NCBI GenBank assembly: GCA_022653075.1
Contig: JALCSB010000009.1
Span: 46,000 to 109,999 of the forward strand
DNA: 64,000 nt
Direction: 5' to 3'
From: Intestinimonas sp.
GTDB taxonomy: Bacteria; Bacillota; Clostridia; Oscillospirales; Oscillospiraceae
How positions within the stretch are numbered: position 1 is the first letter of the stretch; each line of letters opens with the position of its first letter. The position numbers were made by a program, and so were the translations under genes. The notes below the pieces were generated by a model. It was given only the letters and a program-made list of their open reading frames with translations. It had not been told where the DNA came from and made no database searches. Shown one piece after another: positions 8,014 to 17,251 of the stretch.

Positions 8014-8892
8014 TTGATTCGGAGTATGACTGGCTATGGAAGAGGAGAGGCGGTCCTTCATCAGCGTGCGATCACTGTTGAGGTCCGTTCCGTCAATAAC
8101 CGATATTTAGACTGCACCATTAAGATGCCGCGGGTGTATTCCTTTGCTGAGGATGCCATAAAAACAAGAATTCAGCATATGATTTCCCGCGGCAAAGTGG
8201 ATGTGTTTTTTACTGTGGACAGCTCCAAGGCGGATGAAGTTACAGTTACGGTAAACCGCCCGGTTGCCGACGGCTACTACAGGGCCCTGACAGAGTTAAT
8301 GGATACATATCATCTTCGGGATGATATCTCCGCAGCTCTCCTGTCCCGATTCCCGGATGTTCTTCTGGTGGAAAAAAGTCAGGCTGATGCAGAAGAGATT
8401 ACCGCCGACTTTTTATCTGTCCTGGACCTAGCACTGTCCGACTTTAACGCCATGCGGGAGCGGGAAGGTGAAAAGCTGGCCGCCGATGTTCGCAGCCGTG
8501 CAGACGCCATCGCCCGGCATATCACCTTTGTGGAGAAGCAGTCGCCCCAGACTGTGGTGGATTACCGAACGCGTCTAGAGGGTAAAATGCGGGAGGTGCT
8601 TCAGAATACGCAGATTGATGAAAACCGGATTTTGACAGAGGCGGCTATTTTTGCGGATAAGGTCGCGGTGGATGAAGAGACGGTTCGTCTGCGCAGCCAT
8701 CTGGCTCAGATGGAGGAAATCCTGAAAATTGATGGGCCGGTAGGGCGCAAGCTCGATTTCCTGATTCAGGAATTCAACCGCGAGGCCAATACCATCGGCT
8801 CCAAATGCAATGATATTGAAATCACAAAGCATGTGATTGAAATCAAAGCGGAAATCGAAAAAATACGGGAACAGATCCAAAATATGGAGTAA
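8014..8892 (+). CDS. yicC: YicC/YloC family endoribonuclease
   Basis: A 292-residue protein starting with the signature IRSMTGYGRGEA and VEVRSVNNRYLD, and ending with the conserved LDFLIQEFNREANTIGSKCND block. E. coli YicC and Bacillus YloC are RNases; the family usually sits just before remA and gmk, as here. TTG start at 8014 with a strong AAAGGAGG site 8 nt upstream. It begins the conserved yicC-remA-gmk-rpoZ block. Confidence 0.93.
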   Translation: MIRSMTGYGRGEAVLHQRAITVEVRSVNNRYLDCTIKMPRVYSFAEDAIKTRIQHMISRGKVDVFFTVDSSKADEVTVTVNRPVADGYYRALTELMDTYHLRDDISAALLSRFPDVLLVEKSQADAEEITADFLSVLDLALSDFNAMREREGEKLAADVRSRADAIARHITFVEKQSPQTVVDYRTRLEGKMREVLQNTQIDENRILTEAAIFADKVAVDEETVRLRSHLAQMEEILKIDGPVGRKLDFLIQEFNREANTIGSKCNDIEITKHVIEIKAEIEKIREQIQNME

Positions 8893-8907
8893 ACGGAGGA
8901 TGCTCAG

Positions 8908-9177
8908 TTGAAACTGATCAATATCGGATTTGGTAATATGGTTTCTGCAGACCGTCTAGTCGCTGTGGTAAGCCCGGAATCTGCACCAATCAAGCGTATG
9001 ATTCAGGATGCGAGAGACCGCGGCATTCTCATTGACGCCACATACGGGAGAAGGACCCGGGCAGTTTTAGTCATGGACAGCGACCATGTTGTTCTCTCCG
9101 CCATTCAGCCGGAGACAGTGGCCGGTAGATTAAGCGGACGGGATACTGACACGGTAGCCGAGGAGGAACTGGACTGA
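8908..9177 (+). CDS. remA: RemA-like DNA-binding regulator (DUF370)
   Basis: An 89-residue protein with the DUF370 core: [28 protein letters not shown] followed by [24 protein letters not shown]. In Bacillus, RemA forms ring-like assemblies and activates biofilm matrix and osmoprotection genes; in clostridia the target genes are unknown. TTG start with a GGAGG-type site (cggagga) 8 nt upstream. The stop shares its last base with the gmk ATG. Position between yicC and gmk is the standard one. Confidence 0.92.
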   Translation: MKLINIGFGNMVSADRLVAVVSPESAPIKRMIQDARDRGILIDATYGRRTRAVLVMDSDHVVLSAIQPETVAGRLSGRDTDTVAEEELD

Positions 9178-9788
9178 TGCAGATAAGAAAAAAGAAACGC
9201 GGACAGCTAATTGTGCTTTCAGGTCCTTCCGGTGTGGGAAAGAGTACGGTGATTGCAGAACTTCTCAGTCAAAGAAGAGATATTTATTTTTCCGTGTCCT
9301 TTACAACCAGAAGGCCACGTACCGGAGAGGCCGACGGTGTGAATTACAATTTTGTAGATCGTATGGAGTTCGAGCGTATGATTACCGACGGTGAGCTGCT
9401 GGAGCATGCGGAATATGTTGGAAATTACTATGGTACATCCCTCAAAATCATTCAGGAAAAACTGGAAGCCGGAATTGACGTCCTTCTGGATATTGAGGTG
9501 CGAGGGGCGGCTGAAGTTCATGAAAAGTGCCCAGAGGCCGTTCTTATTTTCATTATTCCGCCCTCCTTTGAGGAACTATCCAGACGCCTACACAGACGCA
9601 ATACCGACAGCGAGGATGTTATCGCTGGTCGGCTGCGAAAGGCAAGGGAAGAATACAGGCAGATCCCCGGATACGACTATCTGGTTGTCAACGATAAGGT
9701 TTCTGAAGCGGCACTCGAGATTATCTCTATTCTGTGTGCGGAGGACTGCCGGACAAAAAACAGAATTCATTTGGTAGACGGGATTTGA
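9177..9788 (+). CDS. gmk: Guanylate kinase
   Basis: Phosphorylates GMP to GDP. The 203-residue sequence has the P-loop GPSGVGKSTV near residues 15-24, the GMP-binding SFTTRRPRTGEADGVNYNFVD segment and the DIEVRGAAEVHEKCP region (lid and nucleotide contact). Starts one base inside the remA stop codon, suggesting coupling. Normal length for bacterial Gmk. Confidence 0.96.
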   Translation: MQIRKKKRGQLIVLSGPSGVGKSTVIAELLSQRRDIYFSVSFTTRRPRTGEADGVNYNFVDRMEFERMITDGELLEHAEYVGNYYGTSLKIIQEKLEAGIDVLLDIEVRGAAEVHEKCPEAVLIFIIPPSFEELSRRLHRRNTDSEDVIAGRLRKAREEYRQIPGYDYLVVNDKVSEAALEIISILCAEDCRTKNRIHLVDGI

Positions 9789-9812
9789 ACCGCAAAAAGG
9801 AGTGTATGTCTT

Positions 9813-9998
9813 ATGATGTTATATCCAGCTATGAGCAAACTGCTCAAGCAGATTCCCAGCCGCTATCAGCTGGTCAATGTGGTGGCGCACCGCGCGCGTG
9901 CGATTTCGTTGGAGGCCGAAGAGCAGGGGATTCCTCTGGAGGATAAACCGGTCTCCATAGCGATCCGTGAAGTGGCCGAAGGCAAAGTGAAGGGGTAA
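9813..9998 (+). CDS. rpoZ: RNA polymerase omega subunit
   Basis: A 61-residue protein with the omega core SRYQLVNVVAHRARAISLEAEEQG, followed by the PVSIAIREVAEGKV motif. Omega assists beta-prime folding and polymerase assembly. Start is ATG 9813 or 9816, with AAAAAGGAG about 12 nt upstream. Directly after gmk as in Bacillus; coaBC, which follows rpoZ in Bacillus, is absent and a large hairpin occupies the gap before priA. Confidence 0.9.
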   Translation: MMLYPAMSKLLKQIPSRYQLVNVVAHRARAISLEAEEQGIPLEDKPVSIAIREVAEGKVKG

Positions 9999-10030
9999 TT
10001 CCCAAATATAGAAAATAATTTAACGAATGA

Positions 10031-10070
10031 AGGGGCAAGTGCCGGTTTGGAACTGCCGGCGCTTGCCCCT
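10031..10070 (+). terminator. GC-rich hairpin between rpoZ and priA
   Basis: 15-bp stem aggggcaagtgccgg / ccggcgcttgcccct (one G-U pair) with a 10-nt loop. There is no T tract after it, so it may be a processing or stability hairpin, or a weak terminator. Confidence 0.5.
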
Positions 10071-10098
10071 TGTGGTGGAAGGAGAGGGAGGTCCCCAC

Positions 10099-12573
10099 TT
10101 GAATATGGTCCGCGTTGCTAAAATTGCGCTGTCTGCGGCCACCTATGCCATCGATAAACCCTATGATTATCGGATTCCAGAGGAACTATCCAGGCGCGCC
10201 GTTCCAGGCGTCCGTGTCGTGGTGCCCTTTGGCGCGGGAAACCGGCGTACAGAAGGGATTGTACTGGCGGTCACGGACGGAACCCGTTTCCCGCAGCTAA
10301 AGGCGGTTATAACAGTATTGGATGATGCCCCTGTACTGAGCGAGGGCGGAATCCATCTGGCTGTCTGGATGCGGGAACGTTTTTTCTGCACGGTCTACAC
10401 GGCCGCGCGGGCCATGCTTCCGGCCGGGCTATGGTATTCTCTCAAGGACAGCTATCGGCTTGTTTCCAGCGTGGACAGGGAAACCGCCTACGCGGCGGCC
10501 GGACAGTCGGCCCAGGCGGCGCGTGTGCTGGATCTCGTCTATGCTTCCAACGGTTCGGCGCAGATGGAACAGATCCGTGGCGCATTTGGGGCTGCGGACC
10601 CAAATCCCGCGCTCCGGCGGCTGACGGAACGGGGAATTTTGACATTGGACACCAGTGCTTCGCGCAAGATTGGCGACAAGTGGGAGCAGATGGTTTCACT
10701 CGCCATGCCGGCGGAGGAGGTCATGGCGCTTATGCTGCCGAAAAAGCGGTCCGCGCCCCTCCGCTATGCCGTGGCGGAACTGCTGTGCAGCGTGGGCAGT
10801 GCATCAATAAAGGATGTCTGCTATTTTACAGGCGCATCCCGCTCCACCGTTCGCACCATGGTCAAAATCGGCATTCTGGAGGTGAGCCGCCGGGAAGTTT
10901 TGCGCAGAGTGGCAATCGATCAGGTAGAACCGACGCCGCCGCCCGAACTGAATGAGGAACAACAGGCTGCGTTTCAGTATCTGGACTCCCTTTGCGCGCA
11001 AAAAGCGCCTGCCGTAGCGCTCCTTTATGGCGTGACCGGAAGTGGAAAAACGCAGGTTTATATCCAACTGATCCGGAGCGTGCTTGCACGTGGTCGGACA
11101 GCTATGGTTTTGGTGCCGGAAATTTCTCTGACCCCTCAATTCCAGCGCACTTTTGCCGCTCAGTTTGGCGATCGGATTGCGGTGCTTCACAGCTCTTTGC
11201 GGGCGGGAGAACGTTATGACGAATGGAAACGTATCCGATCGGGTAAGGCATGTGTCGTGCTGGGGACTCGCTCCGCGGTGTTTGCACCGCTGGACAACCT
11301 GGGCCTCATCGTGATCGACGAGGAACAGGAGGCGAGCTACCAGTCGGAAAACGCACCGCGCTATCATGCGCGGGATGTGGCAAAATATCGCTGTGCTAAA
11401 AATGGCGCATTGCTCCTGCTTGGTTCCGCTACGCCGTCCGTGGAGACCATGTATCTGGCTCAAACCGGTGTTTATCAGTTTGCGACGCTGCGCAGGCGCT
11501 ATAATGAGCGTGCGCTCCCCGACGTTTGCATTGCGGACATGAAGGGAGAACTGCGAAACGGAAACGGAAGCTGTATCGGCACTGTCCTGCGTCGGGAACT
11601 GAAGCGAAATCTGGAGCGGGGCGAGCAGAGCATTCTGTTCCTCAACCGGCGGGGCGCCAGCCGGATGGTCTCCTGCGGCGAGTGCGGTGCGGTCCCGGTT
11701 TGTCCCCGATGCTCTGTTCACCTTACCTACCATTCTGCAAACAACCGGCTTATGTGCCATTATTGCGGGCATTCCGAACGTCTGCCCCAGGCCTGCCCGG
11801 AATGCGGCGGCAGCCTGAACTTCATCGGGGTTGGCACACAGCGCGTGCAGGAGGACCTGAAGGAGATTTTCCCAGATGTGGAAGTACTTCGCATGGATGC
11901 TGATACGGTCTCTGCGTCGCAATCCCATGGAGCGCTGCTCGCCAAGTTTCAAAACGATCGAATTCCCATTCTGGTTGGAACGCAAATGGTAGCCAAAGGC
12001 CTTGATTTCGAAAATGTCACATTGGTCGGCGTGATTGCCGCCGATTTTTCTCTTTATACCGACAGTTTCCGCGCCGGGGAGCGGACCTTTTCGCTGCTGA
12101 CACAGGTGGTGGGCAGGGCCGGCCGTGGCAAAAAACCGGGACGGGCTGTCATCCAGACCTACACACCGGACCACGAGGTAATCCGCTGTGCCGCCGCGCA
12201 GGATTATGACGGCTTTTATGAGCAGGAGATTGCCCTGCGGAAGCTCCGCGGGTCCCCGCCGTTTCAGGATATGATGGTACTGACCGCCTCCGGCGTTAAT
12301 GAAACGGCGGTTCTCCGCGCCTGTCAGAAAATACGCCGGGGACTGGAAATCAGTTTACGCCGCCCACCCTATGACCGCATGGACGCGCGCCTTCTGGGGC
12401 CGGCTCCGGCGGTGGTGGCAAAGGTCAATAATCGCTACCGTTATAGGCTTACGCTCTGTGGTAAAAATAATAGAGTTATGCGGACACTGCTTGCCCATGT
12501 GCTGTGTGCCGCGCAGACGGACCGTGAGAACCGAGGCGTCTCCGTGTATGTGGATCGTAATCCCTACAATTAA
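10099..12573 (+). CDS. priA: Primosomal replication protein N', helicase PriA
   Basis: Restarts replication at stalled forks by loading the replicative helicase. About 824 residues: N-terminal fork-binding domain (KPYDYRIPEEL), helicase Walker A GVTGSGKTQVY, Walker B VIDEEQEASY, zinc-binding cysteine pairs (CGECGAVPVCPRCS, CHYCGH, CPECGG), and the GTQMVAKGLDFENVTLVG and QVVGRAGRG motifs. The Walker B reads DEEQ where many PriA proteins have DEEH. TTG at 10099 has GGGAGG 7 nt upstream; ATG at 10105 is the alternative. An in-frame ATG at 10027 lies before the hairpin and is rejected. First gene of the priA-def-fmt-rsmB-rlmN run. Confidence 0.95.
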   Translation: MNMVRVAKIALSAATYAIDKPYDYRIPEELSRRAVPGVRVVVPFGAGNRRTEGIVLAVTDGTRFPQLKAVITVLDDAPVLSEGGIHLAVWMRERFFCTVYTAARAMLPAGLWYSLKDSYRLVSSVDRETAYAAAGQSAQAARVLDLVYASNGSAQMEQIRGAFGAADPNPALRRLTERGILTLDTSASRKIGDKWEQMVSLAMPAEEVMALMLPKKRSAPLRYAVAELLCSVGSASIKDVCYFTGASRSTVRTMVKIGILEVSRREVLRRVAIDQVEPTPPPELNEEQQAAFQYLDSLCAQKAPAVALLYGVTGSGKTQVYIQLIRSVLARGRTAMVLVPEISLTPQFQRTFAAQFGDRIAVLHSSLRAGERYDEWKRIRSGKACVVLGTRSAVFAPLDNLGLIVIDEEQEASYQSENAPRYHARDVAKYRCAKNGALLLLGSATPSVETMYLAQTGVYQFATLRRRYNERALPDVCIADMKGELRNGNGSCIGTVLRRELKRNLERGEQSILFLNRRGASRMVSCGECGAVPVCPRCSVHLTYHSANNRLMCHYCGHSERLPQACPECGGSLNFIGVGTQRVQEDLKEIFPDVEVLRMDADTVSASQSHGALLAKFQNDRIPILVGTQMVAKGLDFENVTLVGVIAADFSLYTDSFRAGERTFSLLTQVVGRAGRGKKPGRAVIQTYTPDHEVIRCAAAQDYDGFYEQEIALRKLRGSPPFQDMMVLTASGVNETAVLRACQKIRRGLEISLRRPPYDRMDARLLGPAPAVVAKVNNRYRYRLTLCGKNNRVMRTLLAHVLCAAQTDRENRGVSVYVDRNPYN

Positions 12574-12642
12574 ACCGCCTGACGATCCGTTTTCCCTCCA
12601 ATCGCGGAATGCGATGCAAAAAGAAAGGAATGGTCAACTGAA

Positions 12643-13137
12643 ATGGCTCTCAGAACAATTTTAACGGAAAAAGAGGATACCCTGTACAAGAAATCTCATC
12701 CTGTTACAAAATTCGATACCCGGCTTCATAATCTGCTGGATGATCTTAAGGAGACACTTGCCGACGCCGGTGGGCTTGGGCTGGCCGCCCCGCAGATCGG
12801 TATTCTGCGCCGAGCCGTGATTGTCACGAATGAAAAGGATGAGATGATAGAACTGGTCAATCCTGAGATCATTTTTCGCTCGGATGAGATTCAGACTGGA
12901 TTCGAAGGTTGTCTCAGCGTTCCGGGCCGGTGGGGTGTGGTGGAACGCCCCATGCATGTGAAGGCGCGCGCGCAGGATCGCAATGGTAATTTTTTTGAGA
13001 TGGAGGGGGATGATATCACGGCCCGCTGCATCTGTCATGAGACCGATCATTTGGACGGCCATCTGTTTACGGAACTGACGGACCGGCTCTACACGCAGAA
13101 AGAACTGGATGAAATGATGAACTCCAAGGAGAAATGA
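12643..13137 (+). CDS. def: Peptide deformylase
   Basis: Removes the formyl group from nascent proteins. A 164-residue protein with all three family motifs: GLAAPQIG, EGCLSVPG (metal-ligand Cys) and HETDHLDG (H132, E133, H136; two metal-ligand histidines and the catalytic Glu). ATG with AAAGGAA upstream. Three nt before fmt, its functional partner, which formylates initiator tRNA. Confidence 0.96.
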   Translation: MALRTILTEKEDTLYKKSHPVTKFDTRLHNLLDDLKETLADAGGLGLAAPQIGILRRAVIVTNEKDEMIELVNPEIIFRSDEIQTGFEGCLSVPGRWGVVERPMHVKARAQDRNGNFFEMEGDDITARCICHETDHLDGHLFTELTDRLYTQKELDEMMNSKEK

Positions 13138-13140
13138 GAA

Positions 13141-14064
13141 ATGCGGATCGTTTTTATGGGAACGCCGTCGTTTGCGGTTCCCTCATTGGAGGCTTTACTT
13201 GCGGCGGGGCACGACGTATGCGGAGTATTCACACAGCCGGATAAGCCGAAAAACCGTGGTATGAAGTTACTGCCCAGTGCGGTTAAGGAATGCGCCCTTT
13301 CCCACTCCATTCCGGTTTTTCAGCCGGTTAAGATGCGGGATGGAGAAGCGCTGGGATATCTGAAAACCCTGAATCCGGACCTGATTGTAGTGGCGGCTTA
13401 TGGGAAAATTCTGCCGTCGGAGATTCTGGATTATCCCCCGCTGGGCTGCATCAATGTCCATTCCTCCCTTTTACCGAAGTACCGCGGGGCTGCTCCCATC
13501 AACTGGGCCATTCTGAATGGGGAAAAGGAAACCGGTGTTACTATTATGCATGTGGCACCTGCGCTGGATGCCGGCGATATCATCGCCACGGTTAAAACGC
13601 CCATCGACCCGGATGAAACTGCGCCGGTCCTTACGGAACGGCTCTCCCACCTCGGTGCCGAACTTTTGGTGAAGGTTGTTCCCCATATCGCAGACGGTAC
13701 GGCGAACCGTACCGTGCAGGAGGAGGAGCAGTCCACCTATGCCCCTATGCTCAGCCGTGAGCTGTCTGCCATGGACTGGTCCAAACCGGCCCGGCAGCTT
13801 CACAATCAGGTGCGCGGACTGCTGCCGTGGCCTGCGGCGGTGGCGGAATTTGGCGGAATACGCTGCAAGGTTTTTAATACTACCGTGGAGCCCGGTGTGC
13901 ACGCAGAAGGTCCCGGCACCATTCTGGAAGCCGGAAAGCACGGTATTCTGATCGCCTGCGGTGCGGATACCGCGCTGCGGATCAACGAGCTTCAGGCAGA
14001 CGGCGGAAAACGGATGAAGGCAGCGGACTATCTGCGTGGACATCCAATAGATGCGAAGAAGTAA
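13141..14064 (+). CDS. fmt: Methionyl-tRNA formyltransferase
   Basis: Transfers formyl from 10-formyl-THF to Met-tRNA(fMet). The 307 residues include the N-terminal MRIVFMGTPSFAVPSLEAL, the catalytic block INVHSSLLPKYRGAAPINWAI (Asn, His) and LDAGDII with the catalytic Asp, then the C-terminal tRNA-binding domain. Sits in the usual def-fmt-rsmB order; the zinc metallopeptidase often found between fmt and rsmB in clostridia is absent. Confidence 0.96.
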   Translation: MRIVFMGTPSFAVPSLEALLAAGHDVCGVFTQPDKPKNRGMKLLPSAVKECALSHSIPVFQPVKMRDGEALGYLKTLNPDLIVVAAYGKILPSEILDYPPLGCINVHSSLLPKYRGAAPINWAILNGEKETGVTIMHVAPALDAGDIIATVKTPIDPDETAPVLTERLSHLGAELLVKVVPHIADGTANRTVQEEEQSTYAPMLSRELSAMDWSKPARQLHNQVRGLLPWPAAVAEFGGIRCKVFNTTVEPGVHAEGPGTILEAGKHGILIACGADTALRINELQADGGKRMKAADYLRGHPIDAKK

Positions 14065-14085
14065 ACCGTAGAGAAGGTGAGCCGT

Positions 14086-15426
14086 TTGTACGGAAACATG
14101 GGAGCGCGGGAAGTGGCGCTTGTGACCTTAACCGCTTGGGAGCGCCAGGGGGCCTGGTCTGATTTAACGCTCAAAAAGAAAATTCGGGAGGGAGCGCTTG
14201 ACAGCCGGGATGCCGCTTTGGCGACTCGATTGTGCTTCGGAGTTCTGCAAAACAAACTGTTACTGGATTTTTACCTCAAAAAATTTTCTACAGTTAGTCT
14301 TTCCCGTATGGAAAACCGGGTTTTAAACGCATTGCGTCTGGGTGTATATCAGCTTGCGTTTCTCACCCGTGTTCCGCCTAGCGCCGCAGTCAACGAGTCC
14401 GTAAATATGGTGAAAAAATACAGTAAGAACCCCCGTTCGCCGGGACTCGTGAACGGGATCCTGCGAGCGGTGGCCAGAAATCGGGACTGTCTTCCGGTAA
14501 TCGACGGCGCGGACCCGGAAGAATATCTTTCCATCCGGTACAGTCATCCGGTCTGGCTGGTGCGTATGTTTCTCGATGCTCTGGGCAAAGAGGAGGCCGA
14601 ACGGCTGCTGGAGGCCAACAATGGGGAACCGCCTACCGTGGCGCAGGTCAATACCATCCGGACGCAGACTTCGGAGGTTCTGGATGAGCTGCGGGAGGCG
14701 GGCGTCAGCGCGGAGGCCCATCCATGGCTGCCTGACTGTATTACGCTGACTGGCAGCGGTAATCTGGAGCAGCTGGACTGTTTCCGCACCGGAAAGATCT
14801 ATATTCAGGATGCCGGAGCGCGGCTGGCTATCCTGGCGGCGGGTCCTGAACCGGGAATGCGAGTGTTGGATGCCTGCGCCGCCCCGGGCGGAAAATCCTT
14901 TGCCGCCGCGATTTCTATGGAGGACAGAGGGGAAATTATATCCTGCGATATTCATGCCCACAAAAAGAAACTAATTGAGTCCGGTGCGGCGCGGCTGGGA
15001 CTGACCAGTATCCGGACTGCAATTCTGGATGCCAGAGCACCTATCGCGGATTGGGTTCATGCTTTTGATCTGGTGATCGCCGATGTACCCTGTTCCGGGC
15101 TTGGAATTATCCGAAAAAAGCCGGATATCCGTTACAAAGACCCGCAGCCGCTAAAGGACCTTCCCAACGTTCAGCGGGCCATTCTGGAAAACGTCTCATC
15201 CTATGTCCGTCCCGGGGGTTGCCTGCTCTACTGTACCTGCACGCTGCTGGACCGGGAAAACGGAGCGGTTGTCGATGCGTTTCTCGTATCTCATTCCGAG
15301 TTTTCATTGGAGCCTTTCCAGCTTCCAGGCCCTGCCGGTACGCAGGAAAGCGGAATGATAACGTTGTGGCCGCAGCGCCACGGGACCGATGGCTTCTTTA
15401 TCGCAAAGCTCCGGAGGCGAGTATGA
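14086..15426 (+). CDS. rsmB: 16S rRNA (cytosine-967 C5)-methyltransferase RsmB
   Basis: About 446 residues: N-terminal NusB-like RNA-binding domain (AREVALVTLTAWERQGAWSD, ATRLCFGVLQNKLLLDF), then a SAM-dependent methyltransferase domain with LDACAAPGGKSF (SAM site), ADVPCSGLGIIRKKPDI (first catalytic Cys in PCSG) and LLYCTCTLLDRENG (second catalytic Cys). TTG at 14086 lies 5 nt after a strong GAAGGTGAG site; the GTG at 14077 overlaps that site and is rejected. Overlaps rlmN by 4 nt (ATGA). Confidence 0.95.
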   Translation: MYGNMGAREVALVTLTAWERQGAWSDLTLKKKIREGALDSRDAALATRLCFGVLQNKLLLDFYLKKFSTVSLSRMENRVLNALRLGVYQLAFLTRVPPSAAVNESVNMVKKYSKNPRSPGLVNGILRAVARNRDCLPVIDGADPEEYLSIRYSHPVWLVRMFLDALGKEEAERLLEANNGEPPTVAQVNTIRTQTSEVLDELREAGVSAEAHPWLPDCITLTGSGNLEQLDCFRTGKIYIQDAGARLAILAAGPEPGMRVLDACAAPGGKSFAAAISMEDRGEIISCDIHAHKKKLIESGAARLGLTSIRTAILDARAPIADWVHAFDLVIADVPCSGLGIIRKKPDIRYKDPQPLKDLPNVQRAILENVSSYVRPGGCLLYCTCTLLDRENGAVVDAFLVSHSEFSLEPFQLPGPAGTQESGMITLWPQRHGTDGFFIAKLRRRV

Positions 15427-16448
15427 AAATAGATATCAAATCCATGAATCTTGAGGAACAGACGGCTTATCTGAGCACTCTGGGAGAGCCGGCATTTCGC
15501 GCGCGTCAGATCTTCATCTGGCTCCAGGGCGGTGCGGTCAGTTTCCATGAAATGACCAATTTGCCGAAAGCACTGCGGACGAAGCTTGCGGAGTGCTGCT
15601 GGATTACAAAACCTGAGATTGTCCGACGTCAGGTTTCTAAATTGGACGGTACCATAAAATACCTGTGGAGGCTTTCAGACGGAAACTGTATTGAAACGGT
15701 TCTGATGCGTTACCATCATGGGAATACTGTATGTATCTCATCCCAGGTGGGGTGCCGGATGGGATGTGCATTCTGTGCGTCTACGCTTGGTGGAAAGGTA
15801 AGAGACCTTACACCTGCTGAAATGATTGATCAGGTGCTGTTTACGCAGATGGATTCCGGCCTTTCGGTTTCCAATATTGTCCTTATGGGAATTGGCGAAC
15901 CTCTGGATAATTTTGACACGGTCATACGCTTTTTAGAGCTTGTCAATCACCCGGACGGACTTCACATCGGCATGCGGCACATTTCACTTTCCACCTGCGG
16001 CTTGACAGAAGAAATTGACAAACTGGCTGCTTTGCGTTTACAATTGACTCTGTCGGTATCACTACATGCGCCGGACGATGAAACCCGTTCCCGGATTATG
16101 CCGATCAATCGTGCGGTGGGAGTAGAGCGGCTGTTTGAAGCCTGCCGTCGCTATTTCGACTGTACCGGCCGGCGAATCTCCTATGAGTACGCTATGATTG
16201 ACGGCGTAAATGATGCAGACTGGCAGGCGGATCTTTTGGCCCGCCGCCTGCGCGGTACGCCAGGGCACATAAATCTTATCCCGCTCAATGAAGTGAAAGA
16301 AAGCCCGCTGAAGCCCAGCCATCGGGTGGCGGCTTTTCAGAAGCGGTTGGAAGAGCAGGGCGTAACCGTAACGGTACGCCGCAAATTGGGCGGTGATATC
16401 GATGCTTCCTGCGGACAGCTTCGGCGCAAGGAAATGCAGCGGTTCTAA
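15423..16448 (+). CDS. rlmN: 23S rRNA (adenine-2503 C2)-methyltransferase RlmN
   Basis: Radical SAM enzyme that methylates A2503 of 23S rRNA and A37 of some tRNAs. 341 residues from ATG 15423, which overlaps the rsmB stop. The 4Fe-4S ligands C111-x3-C115-x2-C118 are in GCRMGCAFCAS; GIGEPLDNFD, HISLSTCG and LSLHAPDDETRSRIMPINR are the usual downstream motifs; the C-terminal DIDASCGQLR holds the cysteine that forms the methyl-transfer adduct. The frame is open far upstream, inside rsmB, but the family N-terminus begins at the chosen ATG. Confidence 0.96.
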   Translation: MKIDIKSMNLEEQTAYLSTLGEPAFRARQIFIWLQGGAVSFHEMTNLPKALRTKLAECCWITKPEIVRRQVSKLDGTIKYLWRLSDGNCIETVLMRYHHGNTVCISSQVGCRMGCAFCASTLGGKVRDLTPAEMIDQVLFTQMDSGLSVSNIVLMGIGEPLDNFDTVIRFLELVNHPDGLHIGMRHISLSTCGLTEEIDKLAALRLQLTLSVSLHAPDDETRSRIMPINRAVGVERLFEACRRYFDCTGRRISYEYAMIDGVNDADWQADLLARRLRGTPGHINLIPLNEVKESPLKPSHRVAAFQKRLEEQGVTVTVRRKLGGDIDASCGQLRRKEMQRF

Positions 16449-16504
16449 TCCTTATTTTCCACAGCAACCGGACGCGGATACGTCCGGCGAAAGGAATGGT
16501 TAGC

Positions 16505-17233
16505 ATGAACATATGGGGCATTACCGATCGCGGCGTGGTCCGGCAGCAAAATCAGGATGCCTACCACATTACCCAGCCGGAGCCGGATGCGGCCCTGGGT
16601 ATTATCTGTGACGGCATGGGTGGTGCCAAGTCTGGAAATATTGCCAGCCAGCTTGCCATCGAGGCGTTTCTGGAAAGCGCCAATCAGCAGAGCCTGGAAA
16701 AGTGGCGGGCGGAACCTGAGGCCCTTTTGAATTTCGCGGCCGAGCAGGCAAACCACGCCGTAAGTTATCGTTCCAGCATTGACCCGGAGTGCCGCGGAAT
16801 GGGTACCACTATGGTGGCGGCTCTGGTCCTTGGCAATATGGCCTACCTGCTTAATATTGGCGACAGCCGGGCTTATCTGGTCAGGCAGGACGGTATCTCC
16901 CGCGTTACCAAGGATCACTCTGTGGTGGAGGATCTGGTCGCTCGCGGCAAAATCACTCCTGAAGAAGCTCGGCAGCATCCACAGAAGAATTTGATCACCC
17001 GCGCCATCGGCACGGAGAAAGATTTACGGGCGGACCTGTTTCGGCAGCCGCTGGGAGAGGGAGATGCCCTGCTTCTGTGTTCCGACGGGCTAAGCAATCT
17101 GGTCACGGATCAGGAACTGCTTTATGAGGTTGTCCACGGTGGCGAATCCAGCCAGTGCTGTCAGAGACTTCTTGACATCGCACTTTCCCGAGGGGCACCG
17201 GATAATGTAACCATTGTCCTTCTGGAAATGTGA
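16505..17233 (+). CDS. stp: PP2C-type Ser/Thr protein phosphatase (Stp/PrpC)
   Basis: Dephosphorylates targets of the adjacent PrkC kinase. 242 residues with PP2C motifs in order: GITDRGVVRQQNQDAY, IICDGMGGAKSG (metal-binding Asp), NIGDSRAYL, LLLCSDGLSNL and GAPDNVTIVLL. ATG 16505 is preferred over ATG 16496 because the AAAGGA site lies 9 nt before the former and touches the latter. A 7-bp GC-rich hairpin (16468-16487) lies between rlmN and this gene. 18 nt before prkC, the normal pairing. Confidence 0.94.
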   Translation: MNIWGITDRGVVRQQNQDAYHITQPEPDAALGIICDGMGGAKSGNIASQLAIEAFLESANQQSLEKWRAEPEALLNFAAEQANHAVSYRSSIDPECRGMGTTMVAALVLGNMAYLLNIGDSRAYLVRQDGISRVTKDHSVVEDLVARGKITPEEARQHPQKNLITRAIGTEKDLRADLFRQPLGEGDALLLCSDGLSNLVTDQELLYEVVHGGESSQCCQRLLDIALSRGAPDNVTIVLLEM

Positions 17234-17251
17234 TAAGGAGGAGCATTTACT

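Noticed and set aside
10804..12174. A 456-codon open frame on the minus strand
   Set aside because: It is antisense to the well-supported priA, has no ribosome binding site or family motif, and has the composition of a shadow frame.
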